Origin: Burkholderiales bacterium RIFCSPHIGHO2_12_FULL_63_20 | GTDB taxonomy: Bacteria; Pseudomonadota; Gammaproteobacteria; Burkholderiales; Burkholderiaceae_C | Length of the DNA stretch: 64,000 nucleotides | Reading direction: 5' to 3' | Assembly: GCA_001770775.1 (NCBI GenBank) | Contig: MESA01000022.1 | Span: 1-64,000 of the forward strand | In this document: one piece after another, positions 1-7,302 of the stretch | How the letters are laid out: every line of letters begins with the position of its first letter | Position numbering within the stretch: the first letter of the stretch is position 1 | Notes under the pieces: model-generated | Database searches by the model: none | What the model was told of the DNA's origin: nothing | The model's input: the letters and a program-made list of their open reading frames with translations, nothing else | Program-made: the position numbers and the translations under genes

Positions 1-2
1 CC

Positions 3-20
3 TGATCGGGCGCCCGATCA
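3..20. repeat. Perfect 18-bp palindrome at the corA-like stop codon
   Basis: Positions 3-20 read TGATCGGGCGCCCGATCA, identical on both strands. The last three bases are the stop codon of the minus-strand CorA-type gene. It could form a stem in the transcript 3' end, but no T-tract is visible within the window, so calling it a terminator is not justified. Confidence 0.4.
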
Positions 21-1259
21 ATCGCCCAGATAACGGTTGCGCCGGAACCACCACACCAGCGTCACCACCACCAGAGCCATCAGCCCAAACGCCAACCAGA
101 ACCCGCCACTGGAGTGAATCAGCGGCAGGGCGTCGAAGTTCATGCCGAACACCCCGGTGATCAGGTTGAGCGGCAGGAAAATGGCGGTCAACACCGTCAG
201 GGTGCGCATGATGGCGTTGGTGCGGCTGCCCTGCAGCGAAAAATGCATCTGCACGGCGCTTTCCGACGAGGTCTCCAGCCGGCGCACATGGTTGAGCACC
301 CGCTCGATGTGCTCCTGCACGTCACGCGAGCGCACTCGCAGCACCTCGCGCTCGCGGGCGGCCACCGGGTCATCGGTGGGGACGGGCCAGTCTTCCAGAG
401 CGTCAATCCATTCCTGCAGGGCGCTGCGCTGGTCTTCGCAGATGTCCTCCAGCATGTGCAGGGTGTTGCGCGAGGCCAGCAGGGCCTGCCAGTGGCGGAA
501 GCGGCCGCTGCTGCTCAACATGTCCTGTTGCAGATAGCCCAATTGGCGGGTCAACAGGCGGCGCAGGTCCAGATAGCTGTCCACCATGTGGTTGACGATG
601 CGCAGCATCAGGTCGGCCGGGCTGGGTGGCAGGCGCGACGGGCCGCGGCCTTCCGTGCGGTGGCCGTGGGTCAGTCCAGCGAGGTGGTGCTCGTCGATCA
701 GATAGGGGTCCACGCCCAGGTGCGCCTCTTCGTCATCGTGCGCTGGGCGAGTGACGTCGTTGAGCGGCGAGGCCCCACCCTGGCCAGAAACCGGGCTCCC
801 TGGTCCTCCTTGCCCCAATTGACTCAAGCGGGTCTGGAAAAAGTCCCGCACCGAGCAATCGGCTGGGTGCACCGTCAGCAGCACGCGGTCGAACACGGCA
901 AAGCCCACCGGGCTGGTGTCGATGGAGGCCAAGGCCTGGCTGGCGCTGGAGGCCGTGCCGTGCTCCTCGTCCAGGAACATCCGCTCGGTGCCATGGCCGG
1001 CGGCCAGACGACGGAACACCAGCAGGTCGTACCACGAGGTGTAGTCGTACTGCGAGGGCAGCTGCGGGTTGATCAGGTCGGAGACGTGCAGATCGACCAG
1101 ACCTCCTCCGGCCAGCCGATACAGCTGCTGCTGCGCCCGATCGAGTTGCACCTCGAACACCCTGCGGCTGCAGGTCACCCACAAAAAGCCTTGCGGGGGC
1201 AGTGTGGCAGGCCAGTCAGGCAGTTCGGTGAAGCTGTCTTGGATCAGGAAAAAGCGCAC
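18..1259 (-). CDS. CorA-family divalent cation transporter
   Basis: A 413-residue protein of the CorA/ZntB superfamily, which moves Mg2+ or other divalent cations across the inner membrane as a pentamer. The family signature is plain: a long charged cytoplasmic region with helices suited to the CorA funnel, then two C-terminal membrane helices (roughly residues 350-372 and 383-405). The GMN motif lies at the end of the first helix, within FGMNFDALP, and a short basic tail ends the protein. The start is a GTG with an AGGGG-like element upstream. Transport direction and metal (Mg2+, Co2+ or Zn2+) cannot be decided from sequence. It lies downstream of hemB on the same strand with a 29-base gap, so co-transcription is possible although the functions are unrelated. 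Confidence 0.85.
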   Translation of the reverse strand: MRFFLIQDSFTELPDWPATLPPQGFLWVTCSRRVFEVQLDRAQQQLYRLAGGGLVDLHVSDLINPQLPSQYDYTSWYDLLVFRRLAAGHGTERMFLDEEHGTASSASQALASIDTSPVGFAVFDRVLLTVHPADCSVRDFFQTRLSQLGQGGPGSPVSGQGGASPLNDVTRPAHDDEEAHLGVDPYLIDEHHLAGLTHGHRTEGRGPSRLPPSPADLMLRIVNHMVDSYLDLRRLLTRQLGYLQQDMLSSSGRFRHWQALLASRNTLHMLEDICEDQRSALQEWIDALEDWPVPTDDPVAAREREVLRVRSRDVQEHIERVLNHVRRLETSSESAVQMHFSLQGSRTNAIMRTLTVLTAIFLPLNLITGVFGMNFDALPLIHSSGGFWLAFGLMALVVVTLVWWFRRNRYLGD

Positions 1260-1288
1260 AGAAGCCCCTGGGTGACGTCGCCGGCATC

Positions 1289-2308
<1,020 letters not shown>

Positions 2309-2390
2309 TCAATCAGGGGCGTGGGGGTGGCAAAAACGGCAAAGGCGGCAAAAATTCCTGTCTGGCGATGTTGCTGTGGTGAGCCATCGA

Positions 2391-2420
2391 GAGACAGGCT
2401 TGGGCATCCCCCCCTATAAT
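2391..2420 (+). promoter_or_regulatory. Putative sigma70 promoter for a small RNA
   Basis: A perfect TATAAT lies at 2415-2420, rare in DNA this GC-rich. The best -35 candidate is GAGACA at 2391-2396 (four of six matches) with an 18-base spacer. Transcription would start near 2427. No open reading frame follows on this strand before the terminator at 2510. Confidence 0.45.
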
Positions 2421-2426
2421 TCGCCT

Positions 2427-2540
2427 TGAATGATACGCCGCAAGGCCTCATTCCCTGCTTTTCCTCCCTGAGCAGGTGCCTTACCGTGATGACAGCGTGA
2501 AGGCTTGCAAGCCCCGGCCTCTGGCCGGGGCTCTTTTTTT
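2427..2540 (+). ncRNA. Candidate small RNA with a CCUCCC-presenting hairpin
   Basis: This roughly 114-base interval runs from a predicted start after a TATAAT box to a strong intrinsic terminator and contains no plausible gene. Visible foldings are a GCC-GCAA-GGC mini-hairpin (2437-2446), a 6-bp stem CCTGCT/AGCAGG (2454-2459 with 2471-2476) whose loop contains CCTCCC, and a weaker GCCTT/AAGGC pairing (2478-2482 with 2500-2504). A CCUCC loop is complementary to Shine-Dalgarno sequences, as in several proteobacterial small RNA families. I do not recognise it as 6S, 4.5S or tmRNA. An alternative is a terminated leader for hemJ, which begins 57 bases after the terminator. Confidence 0.4.
2510..2540 (+). 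terminator. Rho-independent terminator
   Basis: AGCCCCGGCC (2510-2519) pairs perfectly with GGCCGGGGCT (2523-2532) around a three-base loop and is followed by a run of T from 2534 to 2540. It lies on the plus strand before hemJ and has no plus-strand protein gene upstream, which is the main argument for a small RNA here. Confidence 0.85.
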
Positions 2541-2584
2541 GCAATTTGCAAAACTTTGCGCGGCCGGCTGTGTGGCCGGGTGGC

Positions 2585-2590
2585 CATAAT
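2585..2590 (+). promoter_or_regulatory. -10-like hexamer six bases before the hemJ start
   Basis: CATAAT is followed by exactly six bases and then the hemJ ATG at 2597. No Shine-Dalgarno lies between. The same spacing occurs at 4216-4221 and 20294-20299 on this strand, and at the tetR gene starting at 25596. Transcription would begin at or next to the start codon, giving a leaderless mRNA. No good -35 is visible here. Confidence 0.35.
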
Positions 2591-2596
2591 CAGGCC

Positions 2597-3043
2597 ATGA
2601 GCAATGCCTACCTCTGGGTCAAAGCCCTCCACATCATCTTCGTGGCGAGTTGGTTTGCCGGCTTGTTTTACCTGCCGCGCCTGTTCGTCAACCTGGCCAT
2701 GGTGCCCGCTGACAGCCACGCCGAGCGCGAACGCTTGCTCATCATGGCTCGCAAGCTCTACCGTTTCAGCACCATCTTGATGGTGCCGGCGCTGGTGCTG
2801 GGTTTCCTGCTGTGGCTGTACTTTGGCATCGGCAAGGGGCCAGGGCAGATCTGGATCCACATCAAGCTGCTGCTGGTGCTGGGGGTGGTCGGCTACCACC
2901 ACATGTGTCGTCGCCTGCTGCGAACCTTTGAAGACCTGCACAACCGTCGCACCCACCGCTGGTATCGGGTCTTCAACGAGGTGTCGGTGTTGCTGTTTGC
3001 GGTCACCGTCTTCCTGGTGGTGCTCAAGCCCACCGTGGGCTGA
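2597..3043 (+). CDS. hemJ: Protoporphyrinogen IX oxidase, HemJ type
   Basis: A 148-residue integral membrane protein of the HemJ/UPF0093 family, the oxygen-independent protoporphyrinogen oxidase of many bacteria lacking HemG or HemY. It has four hydrophobic helices and the conserved N-terminal YLWVKALHIIFVASWFAG with its family-typical histidine, followed by the FYLPRLFV block. A KLLLVLGVVGYHH segment opens the third helix. The ATG at 2597 is preferred over an in-frame start at 2546 because homology begins at MSNAYLW and the earlier start would run into the terminator. It fits functionally with hemB next door, the pathway's second step, although that gene is on the opposite strand. Confidence 0.9.
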   Translation: MSNAYLWVKALHIIFVASWFAGLFYLPRLFVNLAMVPADSHAERERLLIMARKLYRFSTILMVPALVLGFLLWLYFGIGKGPGQIWIHIKLLLVLGVVGYHHMCRRLLRTFEDLHNRRTHRWYRVFNEVSVLLFAVTVFLVVLKPTVG

Positions 3044-3057
3044 CCGATCTGCGCGTC

Positions 3058-4218
3058 GTGATCCGGCCCGCCATGCCCGAGCATCGCAGCGCGGCCTGGC
3101 CCCTGACCTGGGTCGCTGTCGCCCTGGTGGTGTACGCCACGCTGCACCCCCTGACGGGCTGGCAGTGGCCGGCCAGTCACAGCTTCACCTGGCTGTTGCC
3201 CAAGCACCGCCATGAGGTGGCCAATGACCTGGTGGGCAACATCCTGGGCTACCTGCCGCTGGGCCTGATCCTGTGTCTGGCGCACCTGCGCAGCGGCCGC
3301 ACCGCCCTGTGGGCGGTGCCCTTGACGCTGCTGCCGGCCTCGGGCCTGTCTTATGCGCTGGAGCTGGCGCAGTTCGCGTTGCCCAACCGGGTGCCCTCCG
3401 TCACCGACTGGATGCTCAACACCCTGGGCGCAGCCTGGGGCACGCTGGCGGCCGTCACCGTGCACGCGCTGGGGCTGGTCGATGGCTGGCATCGCTTGCG
3501 TGAGCGTTGGTTCATCCCGCAAGCCGGCATGGGGCTGGTACTGCTGTGGCTGTGGCCGCTGGGGTTGCTGTTTCCGCCGCCGCTGCCGCTGGGTGAAGGG
3601 CAATTGTGGCCGCATGTTCGCCTGGCCCTGGTGGACTGGATGGCCGACACCCCCTGGCAAGCCTGGCTGTTGCCGGATGACCCGCTCAGCCTGTGGGCGA
3701 GCGTGAACATGTCGGGGGTGAGTGCCGTGTGGGCGGCCCCCATCGAGACGCTGACCGTGGCGGCCGGTATGCTGGCGCCGCTGTGCCTGGCCTGCGCGGT
3801 GGCCCGTTCTCCCCGTCCGCGGTTGGTGATGTGGACGGCCCTGGTCTTGTCGGCGATCGGCGCCAGTGTGTTGTCGGCGGCCTTGAACTTCGGGCCACAG
3901 CATGCCTTCAGCTGGGTGACCCTGCCCACCTGTGTGGGCTTGCTGGTGGGGGCGGCCGGCGGCATGCTGCTGGTGCAGCGCAGCCGGATGACGTGCGCGG
4001 TGCTGGGGGTGGGCGTGTTGCTGGCGCTGATTGGCCTGATCCACCTGGCGCCCCTCGACCCCTATTACGCTCAGACTCTGCAGGCCTGGGAACAGGGGCG
4101 GTTCATCCGCTTTCACGGCCTGTCACGCTGGTTTGGCATCCTGTGGCCCTACATCGCCCTGGGCTGGTTGCTGACGCGATTGCTGGGCCGTGAAGGCCGT
4201 CCGGCCCCCACCCCATAA
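3058..4218 (+). CDS. VanZ-like family membrane protein
   Basis: This polytopic membrane protein of about 386 residues has a VanZ-like N-terminal region: PLTGWQWP, then NDLVGNILGYLPLG, and a YALELAQFALPNRVPSVTDWMLNTLGA segment matching the family's conserved QxxxPxRxxxxxDxxxNxxGA pattern. The C-terminal half carries further hydrophobic helices. VanZ proteins are linked to teicoplanin resistance in enterococci, but the physiological role of proteobacterial members is unknown. It starts at GTG 3058 or ATG 3073. It follows hemJ by 14 bases and probably shares its transcript. Confidence 0.8.
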   Translation: MIRPAMPEHRSAAWPLTWVAVALVVYATLHPLTGWQWPASHSFTWLLPKHRHEVANDLVGNILGYLPLGLILCLAHLRSGRTALWAVPLTLLPASGLSYALELAQFALPNRVPSVTDWMLNTLGAAWGTLAAVTVHALGLVDGWHRLRERWFIPQAGMGLVLLWLWPLGLLFPPPLPLGEGQLWPHVRLALVDWMADTPWQAWLLPDDPLSLWASVNMSGVSAVWAAPIETLTVAAGMLAPLCLACAVARSPRPRLVMWTALVLSAIGASVLSAALNFGPQHAFSWVTLPTCVGLLVGAAGGMLLVQRSRMTCAVLGVGVLLALIGLIHLAPLDPYYAQTLQAWEQGRFIRFHGLSRWFGILWPYIALGWLLTRLLGREGRPAPTP

Positions 4219-4221
4219 AAT
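4216..4221 (+). promoter_or_regulatory. -10-like hexamer six bases before the ferredoxin-like gene
   Basis: TAAAAT overlaps the VanZ-like gene's stop codon. It is followed by six bases and the ATG at 4228, with no Shine-Dalgarno. This is the same geometry as at hemJ and lipB. No convincing -35 is seen. Confidence 0.35.
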
Positions 4222-4227
4222 ACGCTC

Positions 4228-4554
4228 ATGAGCTATTACCAGCGCCACATTTTCTTCTGTCTCAACCAGCGCATCAATGGCGAAGCCAGTTGCGGGGACC
4301 ATGACGCCAAAGCGGGTTTCGATCACTGCAAGCAGCGGGTCGCCGAAGCCGGTCTCAACGGCAAGGGGCAGGTGCGTGTCAACAAGGCCGGGTGCCTGGA
4401 CCGCTGCGCGGGCGGCCCGGTCGCCGTGGTCTACCCGGAAGGGGTCTGGTACACCTTCGTGGACAAATCCGACATCGACGAGATCGTCGACCGCCACCTC
4501 GCCAAGGGTGAGATCGTCGAGCGCCTGGTGCTGCCGGATGATGTGGGGCGCTGA
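4228..4554 (+). CDS. Thioredoxin-like [2Fe-2S] ferredoxin
   Basis: A 108-residue cytoplasmic protein of the thioredoxin-fold [2Fe-2S] ferredoxin group (COG3411-type). It opens with YYQRHIFFCLNQR, the first family cysteine, with a second at ASCGDH. The downstream cysteines lie in VNKAGCLDRCAGGPVAVVYPEG, the hallmark of this family. The GVWYTFVDKSDIDEIVDRHL segment completes the fold. The redox partner is unknown. It is followed six bases later by an alpha/beta hydrolase gene, a pairing consistent with co-translation. Confidence 0.85.
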   Translation: MSYYQRHIFFCLNQRINGEASCGDHDAKAGFDHCKQRVAEAGLNGKGQVRVNKAGCLDRCAGGPVAVVYPEGVWYTFVDKSDIDEIVDRHLAKGEIVERLVLPDDVGR

Positions 4555-4560
4555 CGCACC

Positions 4561-5217
4561 ATGATTGGACGTCCAGCCTCCCAGACCATCGACGGGCCCG
4601 CCGGTCTGCTCGAAGTGGTGATCGAAGAGCCCGCGCACGCCCCCGTGGGCTTGGCGGTCATTGCCCATCCGCATCCGCTCCAGGGCGGTACCATGGACAA
4701 CAAAGTGGTGCACACCCTGTGTCGGGCCTTTGTGCTGGCCGGGTGGCGCGCAGTGCGTTTCAATTTCCGGGGCGTGGGCCAGTCGGAGGGCGGTTGGGAC
4801 GAAGGGCGCGGTGAAACCACCGACATGCTCACCGTGATCACCCACCACCTCACCGACCCGGCGCTCAAGGGCCTGCCGCTGGCGCTGGCGGGCTTTTCGT
4901 TCGGCGGCTATGTCGCGGCCCAGGCCCATGCCCGCCTGAGCGAGGCCGTGGCCAACCGGCCCGAGCTGGTCGCCCCGAAGCAGCTGGTGCTCATCAGCCC
5001 GGCCACCTCCCGCTATGAGGTGCCCGAGGTGCCTGCCCACACACTGGTCGTCGAGGGAGAGCAAGACGACGTGGTGCCGCTCGCCAGCATCCTCGACTGG
5101 GCGCGCCCGCAAGGCCTGCCGGTCACCGTGGTGCCGGGCACGGGACACTTTTTCCATGGCAAGTTGACGGTGCTGCGGGAGGTCGTTCTGCGGCACCTGC
5201 GTGCGGCCGCCGTCTGA
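4561..5217 (+). CDS. Alpha/beta hydrolase (COG2945-type)
   Basis: A 218-residue single-domain alpha/beta hydrolase. The oxyanion segment reads AHPHPLQGGTMDNKVV, typical of the COG2945 group, followed by the FNFRGVGQSEG strand-turn. The nucleophile elbow is GFSFGGYVA. The acid is probably in VEGEQDDVVPL, and the histidine in PGTGHFFHGKL. The substrate is unknown; members are annotated as esterases or dienelactone-hydrolase-like proteins. The ATG at 4561 lies six bases after the ferredoxin-like gene. Confidence 0.85.
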   Translation: MIGRPASQTIDGPAGLLEVVIEEPAHAPVGLAVIAHPHPLQGGTMDNKVVHTLCRAFVLAGWRAVRFNFRGVGQSEGGWDEGRGETTDMLTVITHHLTDPALKGLPLALAGFSFGGYVAAQAHARLSEAVANRPELVAPKQLVLISPATSRYEVPEVPAHTLVVEGEQDDVVPLASILDWARPQGLPVTVVPGTGHFFHGKLTVLREVVLRHLRAAAV

Positions 5218-5254
5218 CTTGCATTGTGGGCAAGGCGCCCCATCTGTGGACCTC

Positions 5255-6538
5255 ATGATTTCTCGACTTCTTCGCCGGTCCCCTGACCGGACCGGTCTGT
5301 CCGTATCCGGGCTGTCCGGTTGGCCCCGCGCCTGGTGCGTGGGGCTGGCTGCGCTCGCGCTGTGCTGGGGCGGGCTGTCGGGCGGCCACGCGCAAGCGCA
5401 GTCCCTGTCGCCATCTTTGGGGGCGGCGGGCTTCAGCGAGCCGCCACCGGGGATGCCCATGCCGCCTGAGATCGCGGCCCGCGGTTTCATCCTGCAAGAC
5501 CTCAGCAGCCAGCAAACGTTGGCGTTGCGTCAGCCTGACCAGGCGGTCCCGCCCGCCTCGCTCACCAAGCTGATGACGGCCTACCTCGTGTGCCAGGCGG
5601 TGGCGGCTGGCAAGCTCACCTGGGAGACGAGTCTGCCCATGTCCGAACGGGCTTCGCGTGCGGCCGTTGTCAGTGGGGCGCGGGCCCTGGTCGCGCCGGG
5701 CGCTCGCCTCACGGTGGCTGAGTTGCTGCGCGGCATGGCTGTGCTGGGCGCCAATGACGCGGCCGTGGCGTTGGCGGAAGGTGTGGCCGGCTCCGTGGAC
5801 GACTTCGTCGCCCGCATGAACCGCCAGGCGCAGGTCTTCGGCCTGAAGGCGACCCAGTTTCGCAATCCTGACGGCCTGGCTGTCAGCGGACAGACCAGCA
5901 CACCGCGCGAGTTGGCCTGGATCGCCGTGCGCCTGCTCACCGACTACCCGCAGGTCATCGAGCACTACCGCCAGTCCTCGCTCACCTTGAACCGGGTCAC
6001 CCAACTCAGCACCAACCTGTTGCTGCTGCGCGACCCGAGCGTGGACGGTTTGCAGGTGGCCCATGCCGATCGTCTCGGCCACGCCATGGCGGCCACCTCG
6101 CGCCGGCCGGTCGGGGGCAGCGAGCGCCGTTTGGTGGCTGTGGTCGTGGGCACCGCCTCGGCGCAGGCACGCGCCACCGAAACCCAGAAACTTCTCAACT
6201 GGGGTTACAGTGCGTTCGACGTGGTACGACTGTTTGCCGCAGGGCAGGCCGTCAGCGCCGCACCGGTCTGGAAGGGCAGTGCCCGCACCGTACCGCTGGG
6301 TCGCACTCAGCCCATCCTCGTGGCCGTTCCCAGAGGGCAAGCCGCCCTCATCCGGACCACTCTCACACGCCAGGACCCGCTGTTGGCACCGCTGGCCCAA
6401 GGGCAGGCCGTGGGCGAGCTGCGCATCAGCCTGGGCACCCAACCCTGGCAGACGCTGCCGCTGCAGGCGCTCGAGGCCGTCCCCAGTGCCGGCTGGCTGG
6501 GCCGGACCTGGGACGCCATCCGCCTGGGCATCCAATGA
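5255..6538 (+). CDS. DacA-like (S11 family) protein with degenerate active site
   Basis: A 427-residue member of the low-molecular-mass penicillin-binding protein family (PBP5-like D-alanyl-D-alanine carboxypeptidases), with an N-terminal hydrophobic export segment and a C-terminal beta domain. The SxxK motif (SLTK, residues 102-105) is intact. The second motif, normally SGN, reads GAN (165-167, DNA 5747-5755), losing the serine. The third, normally KTG, reads QVA (267-269, DNA 6053-6061). Loss of both should greatly weaken or abolish carboxypeptidase activity, although penicillin binding might remain. A complete paralogue lies at 23616-24788. The ATG at 5255 is chosen because the export segment follows it. 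Its end overlaps ybeD by four bases, as in the E. coli dacA-ybeD arrangement. Confidence 0.85.
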   Translation: MISRLLRRSPDRTGLSVSGLSGWPRAWCVGLAALALCWGGLSGGHAQAQSLSPSLGAAGFSEPPPGMPMPPEIAARGFILQDLSSQQTLALRQPDQAVPPASLTKLMTAYLVCQAVAAGKLTWETSLPMSERASRAAVVSGARALVAPGARLTVAELLRGMAVLGANDAAVALAEGVAGSVDDFVARMNRQAQVFGLKATQFRNPDGLAVSGQTSTPRELAWIAVRLLTDYPQVIEHYRQSSLTLNRVTQLSTNLLLLRDPSVDGLQVAHADRLGHAMAATSRRPVGGSERRLVAVVVGTASAQARATETQKLLNWGYSAFDVVRLFAAGQAVSAAPVWKGSARTVPLGRTQPILVAVPRGQAALIRTTLTRQDPLLAPLAQGQAVGELRISLGTQPWQTLPLQALEAVPSAGWLGRTWDAIRLGIQ

Positions 6539-6840
6539 AAGACATGGCCATGAACCAACCCGTCAACCCGACCATCCCGCCCGAGCAGTCGCTCATCGAG
6601 TATCCCTGCCCCTTTCCCATCAAGGTGATGGGGCCGCACCTGGAAGACTTTGTTGAGTCGGTGATCGCCCTCATCGTGCAGCACGACCCCAGCTTTGACA
6701 TCCAGGCCCTGGAGCGGCGCCCCAGCAGCACGGGTAAATATGTGGGTCTGACCGTCACGGTCAACGCCACCAGCCGTGAACAACTGGACACCATCTACCG
6801 CGCCTTGACCAGCCATCCGCAGGTGAAGTACGTGCTCTGA
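6535..6840 (+). CDS. ybeD: DUF493 family protein YbeD
   Basis: A 101-residue cytoplasmic protein with the DUF493/YbeD ferredoxin-like fold. The diagnostic segments are YPCPFPIKVMG, DFVESVIALIVQHDP, SSTGKYVGLTVTV and the C-terminal YRALTSHPQVKYVL. Its molecular role is not established; a regulatory function in lipoate or other metabolism has been suggested from its position between dacA and lipB in enterics. Here its ATG overlaps the DacA-like stop as ATGA. lipB and lipA are about 13 kb away, so the enteric cluster is split. Confidence 0.92.
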   Translation: MKDMAMNQPVNPTIPPEQSLIEYPCPFPIKVMGPHLEDFVESVIALIVQHDPSFDIQALERRPSSTGKYVGLTVTVNATSREQLDTIYRALTSHPQVKYVL

Positions 6841-6951
6841 CCCCTGGGTGAGTGCAAGCGGACAAAGCTGCCTGCCCCGCCGCATACAATGTTTGCGCCC
6901 CTGCCGTTGCGCCCTTGATGGCGCCGCGGCCTTTTGTTTGAAGGAACGATT

Positions 6952-7275
6952 GTGTTGATTTCTGAAGCCATTGCCCAAACCGCCGCTCCGGCCGCCAGCG
7001 CCTCCAGCGGTCTGATGAGCATGTTGCCCCTCGTGCTCATGTTCGTGGTGCTCTATTTCGTGATGATCCGCCCGCAGATGAAGCGGCAAAAGGAAACCCG
7101 CGCCATGCTCGAAGCCCTGACCAAGGGTGACGAAGTGGTGACCCAGGGCGGCATCATCGGCAAGATCACCAAGCTGGGCGACGCCTTCGTCAGCATCGAA
7201 GTGGCCAACGGCGTCGAGTTGCAGCTGCAGCGCGCGGCGATCATTCAGGTGCTGCCCAAGGGCACCTACAAGTAA
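6952..7275 (+). CDS. yajC: Sec translocon accessory protein YajC
   Basis: YajC is a small single-span inner-membrane protein that associates with SecDF at the Sec translocon. The sequence shows a short N-terminal segment ending AIAQTAAPAAS, one membrane helix (SMLPLVLMFVVLYFVMIRPQ), the conserved RPQMKRQKE junction and a cytoplasmic domain with KGDEVVTQGGIIGKI. The GTG at 6952 (107 residues) is preferred because AAGGAA lies at 6941-6946; a TTG at 6955 is equally spaced for use and an upstream TTG at 6934 would precede the ribosome site. It heads the yajC-secD-secF operon. tgt and queA, its usual upstream partners, are absent. Confidence 0.95.
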   Translation: MLISEAIAQTAAPAASASSGLMSMLPLVLMFVVLYFVMIRPQMKRQKETRAMLEALTKGDEVVTQGGIIGKITKLGDAFVSIEVANGVELQLQRAAIIQVLPKGTYK

Positions 7276-7302
7276 GTCACCGTTCGTGCTGTCGAGGATC
7301 CT

